From positions 1-12,910 of the forward strand of contig JAFNGF010000282.1 of assembly GCA_017885385.1 (NCBI GenBank): a stretch of DNA of 12,910 bases, read 5' to 3'. This document shows positions 1-6,654 of the stretch, one piece after another (positions within the stretch are counted from its first letter, which is position 1; each line of letters begins with the position of its first letter). Origin of the DNA: Planctomycetota bacterium (lineage in GTDB: Bacteria; Planctomycetota; Phycisphaerae; Sedimentisphaerales; Anaerobacaceae). The position numbers and the translations under genes are program-made. The notes beneath the pieces were generated by a model. That model was not told where the DNA came from, searched no databases, and saw only the letters and a program-made list of their open reading frames with translations.

Positions 1-1077
1 CGCACAGAAAGCGGCGCTCAAAATGGCTGCTCTTACCGTGGGCGCGGCCGGCGGGACAACCAACAAAAAGACTGCCACGGCGGATAGGCACACAGCCGCC
101 CTTGCGGCTTTCAGCAGTCCAACAACTCTGCAGAACCACCAGATGCTTCCTATCAAAATTGCGAAGTGCATTCCTGAAAGACTGATAATGTGCACCAGGC
201 CTGTTTTGCGAAAGGCCTCGTAGGTGCTAACGTCGATATTTGCTCTGTAACCCAATAGTAGTGCCTGCAATAAGCCCTCGCTCGGATTATCCGGCGATAG
301 GTCCCCAAGCAAAGCTTGCATAGCTATTTGCCTGAGTTTTGTATTTACTTTCGTAAAGATGGCGCTGCCTGGTTTTCGCAGCAGCTCGATGCTGTCTCGC
401 GTTTCGACGGATGCAGCGACAAAAATGTTTCTTCTGGCCAGATACTTAGCAATATCGAACTGGCCCGGATTGGTGGCCTCTTTGAACCTGTCCAGCCAGC
501 AATATGCCTGTATGTAATCGCCGGCTTTCAGGTCGAGCACCGGCTCATCGACCTGCACGCGCACGGTCCCGGATATTTTTGCCCAGCCGTTAACCGTTTT
601 GACTTCGCGGACTCTAACATAGAAGCTGCTGGCAGGGTCCTCGTAAGTAAACTGTGCAAATTGCCATTGCTCATTTTTGTTGATGTACGGCGGGGTAATT
701 ATAAAGCCGCAAATTGTTGCCAATCTTCGCTCGCTTCCAACAAAATTCCGGATGTCATCTGGCTTGAATTGTTGAAAACCTATCAGGCGAATTGCTCCGA
801 GGCACAAAAAACAGGCGAAAGCCATATACGCTGTGACATATACGGAAGCGGCTTCTTTTCGGATAATAGAAAATACAAATGTGCCTATCGCACAGAAAGC
901 CAGTATCGCCAGCCAGAACGCAGCCGGTAAGGCTAACGGACTTTGTACCAGGATGCCGATCATCAAACCGGCCGCAGCAAATAATAGGGGGGATGTGTCT
1001 ATGATCCGTTTGTGAAGATTGGTTCTGCCGGCAAGCTCTCTGTCAATCAGAGCTAATTTTCGCTGCATGTCGTCCAT
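1..1077 (-). CDS. comEC: ComEC/Rec2-family DNA internalization channel, N-terminal part (runs off left edge)
   Basis: The reverse strand is open for 359 codons, from ATG at 1077 to base 1 with no stop, so the gene continues beyond the window. ComEC forms the inner-membrane channel that imports single-stranded DNA in natural transformation. Residues about 29-72 and 78-97 are hydrophobic (two or three membrane segments). Residues about 115-235 look like the soluble DUF4131/OB-like region. From about residue 265 the Competence domain begins, with the family signature around HIISLSGMH (SGMH at 301-304), followed by hydrophobic helices. Family members are usually about 700-800 aa, so roughly half is seen. 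The only ATGs near the start are at 1077 and 1068; an in-frame stop lies at 1114-1116, and no clear ribosome binding site is visible. It is divergent from the prepilin gene. Nuclease-like C-terminal domains cannot be judged. The family call is sure; active competence is inference. Confidence 0.92.
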   Translation of the reverse strand, partial: MDDMQRKLALIDRELAGRTNLHKRIIDTSPLLFAAAGLMIGILVQSPLALPAAFWLAILAFCAIGTFVFSIIRKEAASVYVTAYMAFACFLCLGAIRLIGFQQFKPDDIRNFVGSERRLATICGFIITPPYINKNEQWQFAQFTYEDPASSFYVRVREVKTVNGWAKISGTVRVQVDEPVLDLKAGDYIQAYCWLDRFKEATNPGQFDIAKYLARRNIFVAASVETRDSIELLRKPGSAIFTKVNTKLRQIAMQALLGDLSPDNPSEGLLQALLLGYRANIDVSTYEAFRKTGLVHIISLSGMHFAILIGSIWWFCRVVGLLKAARAAVCLSAVAVFLLVVPPAAPTVRAAILSAAFCA

Positions 1078-1228
1078 TTGGGCCGCGATTTTATCGCAGG
1101 CAGTGTTTGTTTGCTATGGATGAGGGAAGGATTTTCTGACACTATTCTTGTGTAACGGCCCGGCATCAGGTTTTTATGGTTTCGTCGACCGCCCCCCTTA
1201 GAATAGATGAAACATAGAATAAAAGATT

Positions 1229-1392
1229 GTAACCGTTCACGGGGTAATATGTCGAATTTTGGTCATTTTTGGTCATTGCGAGCGAGGCAGAGCCGATCGC
1301 GGCAATCTTTTGGCTATGAGAGGTTGAGATTGCTTCGGCCTAAAGGCCTCGCAATGACATAAAAACGCCAATTTATTGCTGTGAACGGTTAC
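1229..1392. mobile_element. 164-bp MITE-like element, IS66-like termini, 8-bp target duplication
   Basis: The ends are perfect 12-bp inverted repeats: GTAACCGTTCAC at 1229-1240 and GTGAACGGTTAC at 1381-1392. They are directly flanked by an 8-bp direct repeat AAAAGATT at 1221-1228 and 1393-1400, the mark of transposition. The element is too short for a transposase and has no open reading frame. IS66-family transposons are known for termini beginning GTAA and for 8-bp duplications, so an IS66-type transposase acting in trans is the likely mobiliser. That assignment is inference. Inside it lies a second inverted repeat (1272-1358). Confidence 0.85.
1272..1358. repeat. Inner palindromic repeat of the GTCATTGCGAG type
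   Basis: GTCATTGCGAG at 1272-1282 is exactly inverted as CTCGCAATGAC at 1348-1358. A second, inner pair is GCAATC (about 1302-1307) and GATTGC (1328-1333). This is a common intergenic palindrome type in many bacterial genomes. It sits wholly inside the MITE-like element, either as its internal sequence or as a nested insertion. Confidence 0.75.
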
Positions 1393-1406
1393 AAAAGATT
1401 TATAAT
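1376..1406 (+). promoter_or_regulatory. Possible promoter for the prepilin gene
   Basis: A perfect TATAAT lies at 1401-1406, about 80 bases before the prepilin start. The best -35 candidate is TTGCTG at 1376-1381 (3 of 6 matches, 19-base spacer), which straddles the right end of the MITE-like element. If used, the insertion would have supplied the -35 region. The -35 match is weak, so this is tentative. Confidence 0.3.
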
Positions 1407-1472
1407 GCCGTGGGGAAAATGTAAAATTAGTATTGTGCTCTTTATGTGCAGACGGCTAAATATTGGCAAGTT

Positions 1473-1478
1473 GGAGGG
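1473..1478 (+). promoter_or_regulatory. Ribosome binding site that sets the prepilin start
   Basis: GGAGGG lies nine bases before the ATG at 1488. The in-frame ATG at 1446 has no such site, so the start at 1488 is preferred. Confidence 0.8.
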
Positions 1479-1487
1479 CCGGGCAAA

Positions 1488-2333
1488 ATGAACACACAAA
1501 GGCAGTCTAATTTATTGCTGGTCAGAACCCAAGGCGAGCTGGCCGATAAGTCGGTAATCCTTCTGACAGCGTTTACATTGATAGAGCTTTTGGTTGTTAT
1601 TGCCATCATTGCGGTATTGATGGCGATATTAATTCCCACGCTGAATCGGGCCAGAGAGGCAGGCAAGCGCTCTGTTTGCCTCAACAACACAAAGGGCCTC
1701 GCCTTCGGGTGGACCATGTATTGCGGGGATAATGATGGTCGCCTGCCAAATGGTCAAGCACACGAGGTTGGCAACGAACGATTGGGCTGGATATTGCTGG
1801 CTGCGGCTCCATATCAGACGACACCTTTGGAGGCACCAGTTGAAGTCCAGCTCAATGCGATCAAAAACGGCCAGTTATTCCCTTATGTCCCGAACGTCAA
1901 AGCCTATCGTTGCCCTGTGGCCAAGAAAAACGAGATGCGAACATATAGTTGCATACATGCGATGAATGGGCTTGCGGTCGAAGGGGGCCCTGTTGTCAAG
2001 AACATCAACGCCATTAAGTTCCCGGGCATGCGTATTGTTTTTGTGGACGACTATGGGGAGGACTGGGACGCGGCCTGGACCGTGTGCTACAGCCAGCCAC
2101 GATGGTGGAATCCGATTCCCATGCGTCACGGACCCGGTACTGTGGTCTCTTACGCCGATGCACACTCTAATTGGTGGAACTGGAAGGATCCGCGGACCGT
2201 AGCACTCTCGAAACTGTCCTGGCAGGAGGCTGAGACACTCCGCGCATCTTCACAAGTCGAGCAGCCTGACAATCAGGACTTGAGAGACATCCAGAAGGCC
2301 TACTGGGGTAAGCTTGGGTACGACCCACAATGA
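1488..2333 (+). CDS. Type II secretion/type IV prepilin-like protein with H-X9-D motif
   Basis: A 281-aa protein of the large planctomycete family of pseudopilin-like proteins. A 28-residue leader ends in Ala28, followed by FTLIELLVVIAIIA (29-42), the class III signal recognised by prepilin peptidase, with the conserved Glu at mature position 5 (Glu33) and a hydrophobic helix to about residue 50. Near the C-terminus, RHGPGTVVSYADAHSNWW carries His214 and Asp224 separated by nine residues. This is the H-X9-DG processing-associated motif, here with Ala instead of Gly after Asp. Such proteins are exported and inserted in the inner membrane, and many paralogues occur per genome; individual functions are unknown. 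Odd points are Ala rather than Gly at -1 and a long leader. The start at 1488 is chosen for its ribosome binding site. It lies 27 bases before tpx, so read-through is possible, but no functional link is evident. Confidence 0.88.
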   Translation: MNTQRQSNLLLVRTQGELADKSVILLTAFTLIELLVVIAIIAVLMAILIPTLNRAREAGKRSVCLNNTKGLAFGWTMYCGDNDGRLPNGQAHEVGNERLGWILLAAAPYQTTPLEAPVEVQLNAIKNGQLFPYVPNVKAYRCPVAKKNEMRTYSCIHAMNGLAVEGGPVVKNINAIKFPGMRIVFVDDYGEDWDAAWTVCYSQPRWWNPIPMRHGPGTVVSYADAHSNWWNWKDPRTVALSKLSWQEAETLRASSQVEQPDNQDLRDIQKAYWGKLGYDPQ

Positions 2334-2360
2334 CCAAGCTAATAATAGGAGGCTCGCGTT

Positions 2361-2876
2361 ATGAAGGAACGGACGGGTTTGGTGACTATGAAGGGCCAGC
2401 CGTTGACCCTTTTGGGCGACGGTCTCAAGGTGGGCGACAAAGCCCCGAACTTTGAAGTGATCGCAAACGATCTGTCGCAGGTGCGGCTCTCATCGTTGCG
2501 CGGCAAGGTCTGTATCATCTCGTCGGTGCCGTCTCTGGATACCGGTGTCTGTGACAGGATGACCCGCCGGTTCAACGAGGAAGCCGGGGGTCTGGGCCAG
2601 GATGTGGCGGTTTTAACGATAAGCATGGACCTTCCCTTTGCCCAGAAGCGATGGTGTGGAGCGGCGGGCGTCAAAAATGTTCAGACGCTATCCGACCATC
2701 GCGAGGCTTCGTTCGGCAAAGCGTACGGCGTCTTGATTAAGGGGCTGCGTTTGCTTGCACGGGCCGTATTTGTGGTGGATAAGCAGGGCATTATCCGCTA
2801 CACAGACATAGTCAAGGAGCTGACGAATGAGCCGAATTATGAGGCGGTGCTAAAGGCGGCAAAGGAAATGCTGTGA
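2361..2876 (+). CDS. tpx: Thiol peroxidase (Tpx, atypical 2-Cys peroxiredoxin)
   Basis: A 171-aa protein of normal Tpx length. Tpx reduces H2O2 and organic hydroperoxides using electrons from thioredoxin. The thioredoxin-fold signature SVPSLDTGVCDRMTRRFN holds the peroxidatic Cys64 with the catalytic Thr61 three residues before it. The resolving Cys99 lies in RWCGAAGVKNVQTLSD, followed by the typical FGKAYGV. The conserved Arg is probably Arg134. There is no signal peptide, so it is cytoplasmic. AGGAGG at 2347-2352 lies eight bases before the ATG, firmly setting the start. Its end overlaps the GTG start of copA by four bases, so it opens a stress operon that continues through two diiron proteins and NiSOD. 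Cys51 is an extra cysteine with no known role. The identification is secure. Confidence 0.95.
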   Translation: MKERTGLVTMKGQPLTLLGDGLKVGDKAPNFEVIANDLSQVRLSSLRGKVCIISSVPSLDTGVCDRMTRRFNEEAGGLGQDVAVLTISMDLPFAQKRWCGAAGVKNVQTLSDHREASFGKAYGVLIKGLRLLARAVFVVDKQGIIRYTDIVKELTNEPNYEAVLKAAKEML

Positions 2877-5074
2877 CAAAATCGGATATACAAAGGACTG
2901 AATTGAAAATAGGGGGTATGCACTGCGCTACGTGCGCCGCAACGATAGAGAAATCGCTGTCGCATCTCGCCGGCGTTACCGGCGCGCGGGTGAGTTTTGC
3001 CAATGAGACCGCCACGGTTGAGTATGACTCCGCGAAGCTGAAACTCGCCGATCTGGAAAAAGCGGTCGCCGATGCAGGTTACCGGGTGATGGCAGAAGAT
3101 TCAGAGAAAACAGCCCGGGAGAAAGACCTTAGAGCGAATCGCAACAGAGTCGTTGTCGGATTAGCGGTGGGCGTTTTTCTGATGATTCTAATGTATCTGC
3201 CGCTGCATTTGCCGTTCCCAATGGCATATTTAATGCTGGTTGTTTCGGCTCCTGTTTTTATCTACGTAAGCCGGCCCATATTCGGCGCCGCGTATCGTGC
3301 CCTAAAGAATAGAAATCTCAACATGGATGTGATGTACTCGATGGGCATCGGCGTTGCGTTTGGGGCGAGTGTTCTATCTACGTTCGGCCTTATACTGTCA
3401 CGCGAATTTCTTTTTTACGAGACGGCGGTATTTCTCGCCGCGTTTCTCAGCCTGGGGCGGTATTTAGAGGCAAGGGCTAAAGGCAAGACCTCGCAAGCCA
3501 TAAAGAAACTAATGGGCTTACAGCCAAAGACCGCTGCTATTGTTACTGACAACAAGGAAATTGAAATCCGTGTAGAGGACGTGCAGATAGGCGATATAGT
3601 GGTCGTGAAACCGGGAGAAAAAATTCCGGTGGATGGGCAGGTTGTTGACGGCCGGAGCTATGTGGACGAGTCAATGATTACCGGCGAGCCGATGCCCGTC
3701 TTGAAGAGCAAAGCAGACGGTGTAGTTGCCGGAACGCTCAACAAGAACAGCGTCATAAAATTCACCGCTACAAGAATAGGCAAAGATACCGTGCTATCGC
3801 AAATTATAAAGCTCGTCAAAGACGCCCAGAGTTCACGAGCGCCGATTCAAAGGATTGCCGATAAGGCGGTGAGCTATTTTATTCCGGTGGTGCTGGCAAT
3901 TGCAGTCGGCTCTTTCATCGTGTGGTATTTAGCTCTCGGCAGCAGTTTGCTTTTTGCCTTGAATAGCCTTATTTCGGTCCTTGTTATTGCGTGTCCCTGT
4001 GCTCTGGGGCTTGCCACGCCCACCGCCGTGACGGTTGGAGTTGGCCGAGGCGCTGAGCTGGGAATTCTCATCAAAACCGGCGAGGTTTTTGAAATATCCG
4101 ATAAGCTCACCACAGTTGTCTTCGATAAGACCGGAACTCTTACCAAAGGTATGCCCGAAGTCACCGACGTAATCGGGATGCCGATGCCGGGCAAAGAGCT
4201 GCTCAAGTTGGCGGCAAGCGTCGAGAAAAATTCAAGACATCCGCTGGCAGAGGCTATCACCAGAAAGGCAGAAAAAGACGGCGTCGAAATAGAGCCAAGC
4301 GAGGGTTTTGACACGTTCGAGGGCCGGGGCGTCATCGCCAAAGTACGGGCAAAAGAAGTCCTTATAGGGAATAGAGCTCTTTTTGGCAAAAGAAATGTGC
4401 CGTACCCTAACGAAGTTGAGGCGAAAATCCTCCAGCTTGAGAACGAAGCAAAGACAGTATCCCTTATTGCGGTGGATGGTAAGTTGTGCGGCATGGTTGC
4501 CATTGCTGACGTACTGAAGGAATCGGCTAAGAATGTCGTGGACGAATTGAAGAATATGGGTCTTAAGGTGGTAATGATCACCGGCGACAATTGGCGAACC
4601 GCAAAGGTCATCGCAAGGGAAATTGGAGTCGAAAATGTGCTGGCCGAAGTCCTGCCGCAGGATAAAGCCGAGCAGGTCAAAAAACTGCAAGAAGCAAAAG
4701 AGGTCGTAGCTTTTGTAGGCGACGGCATTAACGATGCGCCGGCCCTTGCTCAAGCGGATGTCGGTATCGCGATCGGCGGCGGTACGGATGTTGCAATAGA
4801 AAGCGGCCAAGTAGTACTTATGAGGGATGAGCTGATGGACGTGGCCTCGGCAGTGCAGTTGAGCAGGAAAGTGATGTCGAGGATAAGGCAAAATCTTTTC
4901 TGGGCTTTCGCATATAATTCTGCTCTAATTCCGGTTGCCGCCGGCGCACTGTATCCGTCTTTTGGGATCACTTTGAAGCCCGAGCTTGCCGGCCTGGCAA
5001 TGGCTATGAGCTCTGTTACGGTGGTGACTTTTTCCTTAATGTTAAAAAGATACAAACCGCCGGCCAGGCAATAG
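2873..5074 (+). CDS. copA: Copper-exporting P1B-type ATPase (CopA)
   Basis: A 733-aa P-type ATPase that pumps Cu(+) out of the cytoplasm using ATP. One N-terminal heavy-metal domain carries GGMHCATC (Cys18, Cys21). The actuator TGE is at 270-272, the membrane metal site CPC at 374-376, the phosphorylated Asp418 in DKTGT, the His-Pro pair at 456-457, TGDN at 570-573 and GDGIND at 616-621. The last helices carry YN (AFAYNSAL) and M-A-M-S-S, matching the YN and MxxSS pattern of Cu(+) pumps rather than Zn/Cd pumps. The start is GTG, overlapping the tpx stop by four bases (GTGA), with AAAGGA at 2861-2866, so it is translationally coupled. The next gene follows after 48 bases. No CueR/CsoR-type regulator or chaperone is in view. 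Placement among peroxide-defence genes suggests Cu and redox stress are handled together, which is inference. Confidence 0.95.
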   Translation: MTKSDIQRTELKIGGMHCATCAATIEKSLSHLAGVTGARVSFANETATVEYDSAKLKLADLEKAVADAGYRVMAEDSEKTAREKDLRANRNRVVVGLAVGVFLMILMYLPLHLPFPMAYLMLVVSAPVFIYVSRPIFGAAYRALKNRNLNMDVMYSMGIGVAFGASVLSTFGLILSREFLFYETAVFLAAFLSLGRYLEARAKGKTSQAIKKLMGLQPKTAAIVTDNKEIEIRVEDVQIGDIVVVKPGEKIPVDGQVVDGRSYVDESMITGEPMPVLKSKADGVVAGTLNKNSVIKFTATRIGKDTVLSQIIKLVKDAQSSRAPIQRIADKAVSYFIPVVLAIAVGSFIVWYLALGSSLLFALNSLISVLVIACPCALGLATPTAVTVGVGRGAELGILIKTGEVFEISDKLTTVVFDKTGTLTKGMPEVTDVIGMPMPGKELLKLAASVEKNSRHPLAEAITRKAEKDGVEIEPSEGFDTFEGRGVIAKVRAKEVLIGNRALFGKRNVPYPNEVEAKILQLENEAKTVSLIAVDGKLCGMVAIADVLKESAKNVVDELKNMGLKVVMITGDNWRTAKVIAREIGVENVLAEVLPQDKAEQVKKLQEAKEVVAFVGDGINDAPALAQADVGIAIGGGTDVAIESGQVVLMRDELMDVASAVQLSRKVMSRIRQNLFWAFAYNSALIPVAAGALYPSFGITLKPELAGLAMAMSSVTVVTFSLMLKRYKPPARQ

Positions 5075-5122
5075 AATGGTGCTTATTTATTCAGGGGATG
5101 GAAGAATATAAGGGAACGGATT

Positions 5123-5641
5123 ATGGAAAGGATAGTACCCAGTATCGAGTTCAACGCGTTTGAGGCCTTCGAGATAGCGGAGAAAATCGAGCGAAATGGC
5201 GCCGGATTCTACCGCAGGGCGGCAGAATTATTTGATGACCCTCATATTTCTAAGATGTTTCGCCAGTTGGCTGATTGGGAAAAGGGACACCAACAGCTTT
5301 TTGCTGACATGAGAAAGCAGCTTTTCCAGCAGAGCAGCAAGCTAAGGACTTTCAGGCCCGATGACAGCCTGCTGCCGGACGCCCAGGCGATGGCCGGCCT
5401 TGCCGTGTTTGGCATCAAACCAGACCCTGCTGAAGAGCTGACCGGCAAGGAAAGTAAAGCGGAAATCATAGCAAAAGCCATCGAGAAGGAGAAGGATTCG
5501 ATTGTCTATTATACGGGTTTGAAAGGCTTTGTTCCAACCAGGGCCGGCAAAGATAAGCTCGACGATATTATTGCAGAAGAGATGCGTCACATTCGCATCC
5601 TCAATCAGTCGCTGCGGCAGTGGCAGGAGCTTGACCTGTGA
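5123..5641 (+). CDS. Rubrerythrin-like diiron protein, first of a tandem pair
   Basis: A 172-aa ferritin-like four-helix protein. Carboxylate/His pairs fit a diiron site: Glu20/Glu23 in helix 1 (AEKIERNGAGFYR), Glu53-x2-His56 in helix 2 (WEKGHQQLF), Glu121/Glu123 in helix 3 (EKEKDSIVYY) and Glu153-x2-His156 in helix 4 (EEMRHIRIL). A linker of about 50 residues (65-112) joins the two helix pairs. The C-terminal rubredoxin domain of classical rubrerythrin is absent: the protein has no cysteine. The family reduces H2O2 or stores iron; electrons would have to come from a separate partner. It is cytoplasmic, with no signal peptide. AAGGGA at 5110-5115 lies seven bases before the ATG. The next gene, a related protein, begins 12 bases downstream. 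The fold is certain; peroxidase activity is inferred. Confidence 0.85.
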   Translation: MERIVPSIEFNAFEAFEIAEKIERNGAGFYRRAAELFDDPHISKMFRQLADWEKGHQQLFADMRKQLFQQSSKLRTFRPDDSLLPDAQAMAGLAVFGIKPDPAEELTGKESKAEIIAKAIEKEKDSIVYYTGLKGFVPTRAGKDKLDDIIAEEMRHIRILNQSLRQWQELDL

Positions 5642-5653
5642 AAGGACTGTGCA

Positions 5654-6136
5654 ATGGACATATTTGACTACGCCATGCGAATGGAAAAGGACGGCGAGAA
5701 TTATTACCGCCAATTAGTTGAAAAGACGGATAACAAGGGAATCAAAGCTATATTCACTATGCTGGCTGAGGAAGAGGTCAAACACTACAAGACCGTGGCG
5801 CAAATGAAAACCGAAAGGCCGCAAATGCCGGAAACCACGGTCTTAGCCGATGCCAAGAATATCTTCACTCAGATGAAGGAGTCGGGCGAACAATTTGACT
5901 TTGCCGCCAAACAACGCAGGCTCTATGAAAAGGCGCAGGATATTGAGAAAAAAAGCGAGGACTTTTACCGTCAAAAAGCCAACGAGGTGGAACAACAATA
6001 TCAGCGAGAGCTCTTCCTGAAGCTCGCCGAAGAAGAAAAGAAACATTACTTCTTGCTGGAGAATATCATTCAGCTCGTTTCTCGTCCGCAGACCTGGCTT
6101 GAAAATGCGGAGTTTTATCATTTGGAAGAATACTGA
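5654..6136 (+). CDS. Rubrerythrin-like diiron protein, second of a tandem pair
   Basis: A 160-aa ferritin-like protein related to its upstream neighbour. Candidate diiron ligands are Glu11 and Glu15 in AMRMEKDGENYYRQL, Glu40/41 with His44 in AEEEVKHYKTV, Glu98 and Glu102 in DIEKKSEDFYRQ, and the Glu/His set in LAEEEKKHYFLLE. The tail TWLENAEFYHLEEY is a recurring ending in this subfamily and is not found in the upstream copy. There is no rubredoxin domain and no cysteine. It probably takes part in peroxide reduction or iron handling in the cytoplasm. AAAGGA at 5641-5646 overlaps the stop of the preceding gene and lies seven bases before the ATG, so the two are co-transcribed. The pair might form a heteromer or have diverged in electron donor; the sequence does not say. 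Confidence 0.86.
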   Translation: MDIFDYAMRMEKDGENYYRQLVEKTDNKGIKAIFTMLAEEEVKHYKTVAQMKTERPQMPETTVLADAKNIFTQMKESGEQFDFAAKQRRLYEKAQDIEKKSEDFYRQKANEVEQQYQRELFLKLAEEEKKHYFLLENIIQLVSRPQTWLENAEFYHLEEY

Positions 6137-6165
6137 AGACTCATCCATTTGGAAAGGGGCCGAAT

Positions 6166-6654
6166 ATGAGAAGCGTACTTAGTTACAAATTGATGGTGCC
6201 GGCGGTTTTGGTGTCACTGGCGATTTTTGCGTCGATAGTGTATTCACATTGTCAAATACCGTGCGGGATTTATGACGACCCGGCTCGTTTTGTTACGCTC
6301 GCTGAGCATATCGCCACTATTGAGAAGTCTATGAATCAGATAAATGAGCTTTCGCAAGAAAGTAAGCCCAATTTCAACCAGATAGTCCGGTGGGTTCAGA
6401 ACAAGGACAGCCACGCCGACGAGCTGAGCGAGATAGTGACATATTACTTTATGGCCCAGCGGATCAAGCCGGCGGATAAGGCTGACGCTGAGGCTTACCA
6501 GCGGTACGTCAAGCAACTGACCTTGCTGCACCAGATGCTTGTTTATAGTATGAAGGCTAAGCAAACCACCGACCTTGCTAATGTTGAGAAGCTAAGAGCG
6601 CTGTTGGCGGAATTTCGGAGCGATTATCTCGGCGAAGGCGAGCATAAATCTTGA
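6166..6654 (+). CDS. sodN: Nickel superoxide dismutase precursor (NiSOD)
   Basis: A 162-aa precursor. Residues 1-27 form a signal peptide (basic start, hydrophobic 10-25, ending IVYS), after which the mature protein would begin HCQIPCGIY (28-36). This is the nickel hook H-C-x-x-P-C-G-x-Y: the amino group and imidazole of His1, the thiolates of Cys2 and Cys6, cis-Pro5 and Tyr9 of mature numbering. The remaining 125 residues are mostly helical, as in the four-helix NiSOD subunit, and the mature length (135 aa) is slightly above the actinobacterial enzyme (about 117). It disproportionates superoxide to H2O2 and O2. A Sec-type leader would both export the enzyme and expose His1; no SodX-like protease is in view. 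The ribosome binding site AAAGGGG (6153-6159) precedes ATG. The stop overlaps the TTG start of the next gene. Its neighbours are peroxide reducers, fitting removal of its product. Confidence 0.9.
   Translation: MRSVLSYKLMVPAVLVSLAIFASIVYSHCQIPCGIYDDPARFVTLAEHIATIEKSMNQINELSQESKPNFNQIVRWVQNKDSHADELSEIVTYYFMAQRIKPADKADAEAYQRYVKQLTLLHQMLVYSMKAKQTTDLANVEKLRALLAEFRSDYLGEGEHKS

Larger units (their letters stand above)
1078..1487. other. Intergenic region between divergent comEC and prepilin genes
   Basis: About 410 bases without a supported gene. The stretch 1117-1220 shows no recognisable gene or RNA; it must hold the comEC promoter, but I see no convincing -35/-10 pair. Bases 1221-1400 are a MITE-like insertion with its target duplication. 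Bases 1401-1487 carry a perfect TATAAT and the prepilin ribosome binding site. Confidence 0.7.

Noticed and set aside
316..930. 204-aa plus-strand open frame at the left end
   Set aside because: It lies opposite the comEC reading frame, which has clear family motifs, and its own translation shows no recognisable domain or ribosome binding site.
3874..4728. 284-aa open frame on the minus strand inside copA
   Set aside because: It is antisense to a fully conserved P-type ATPase, is Ser/Thr/Pro-rich as antisense frames often are, and has no motif.
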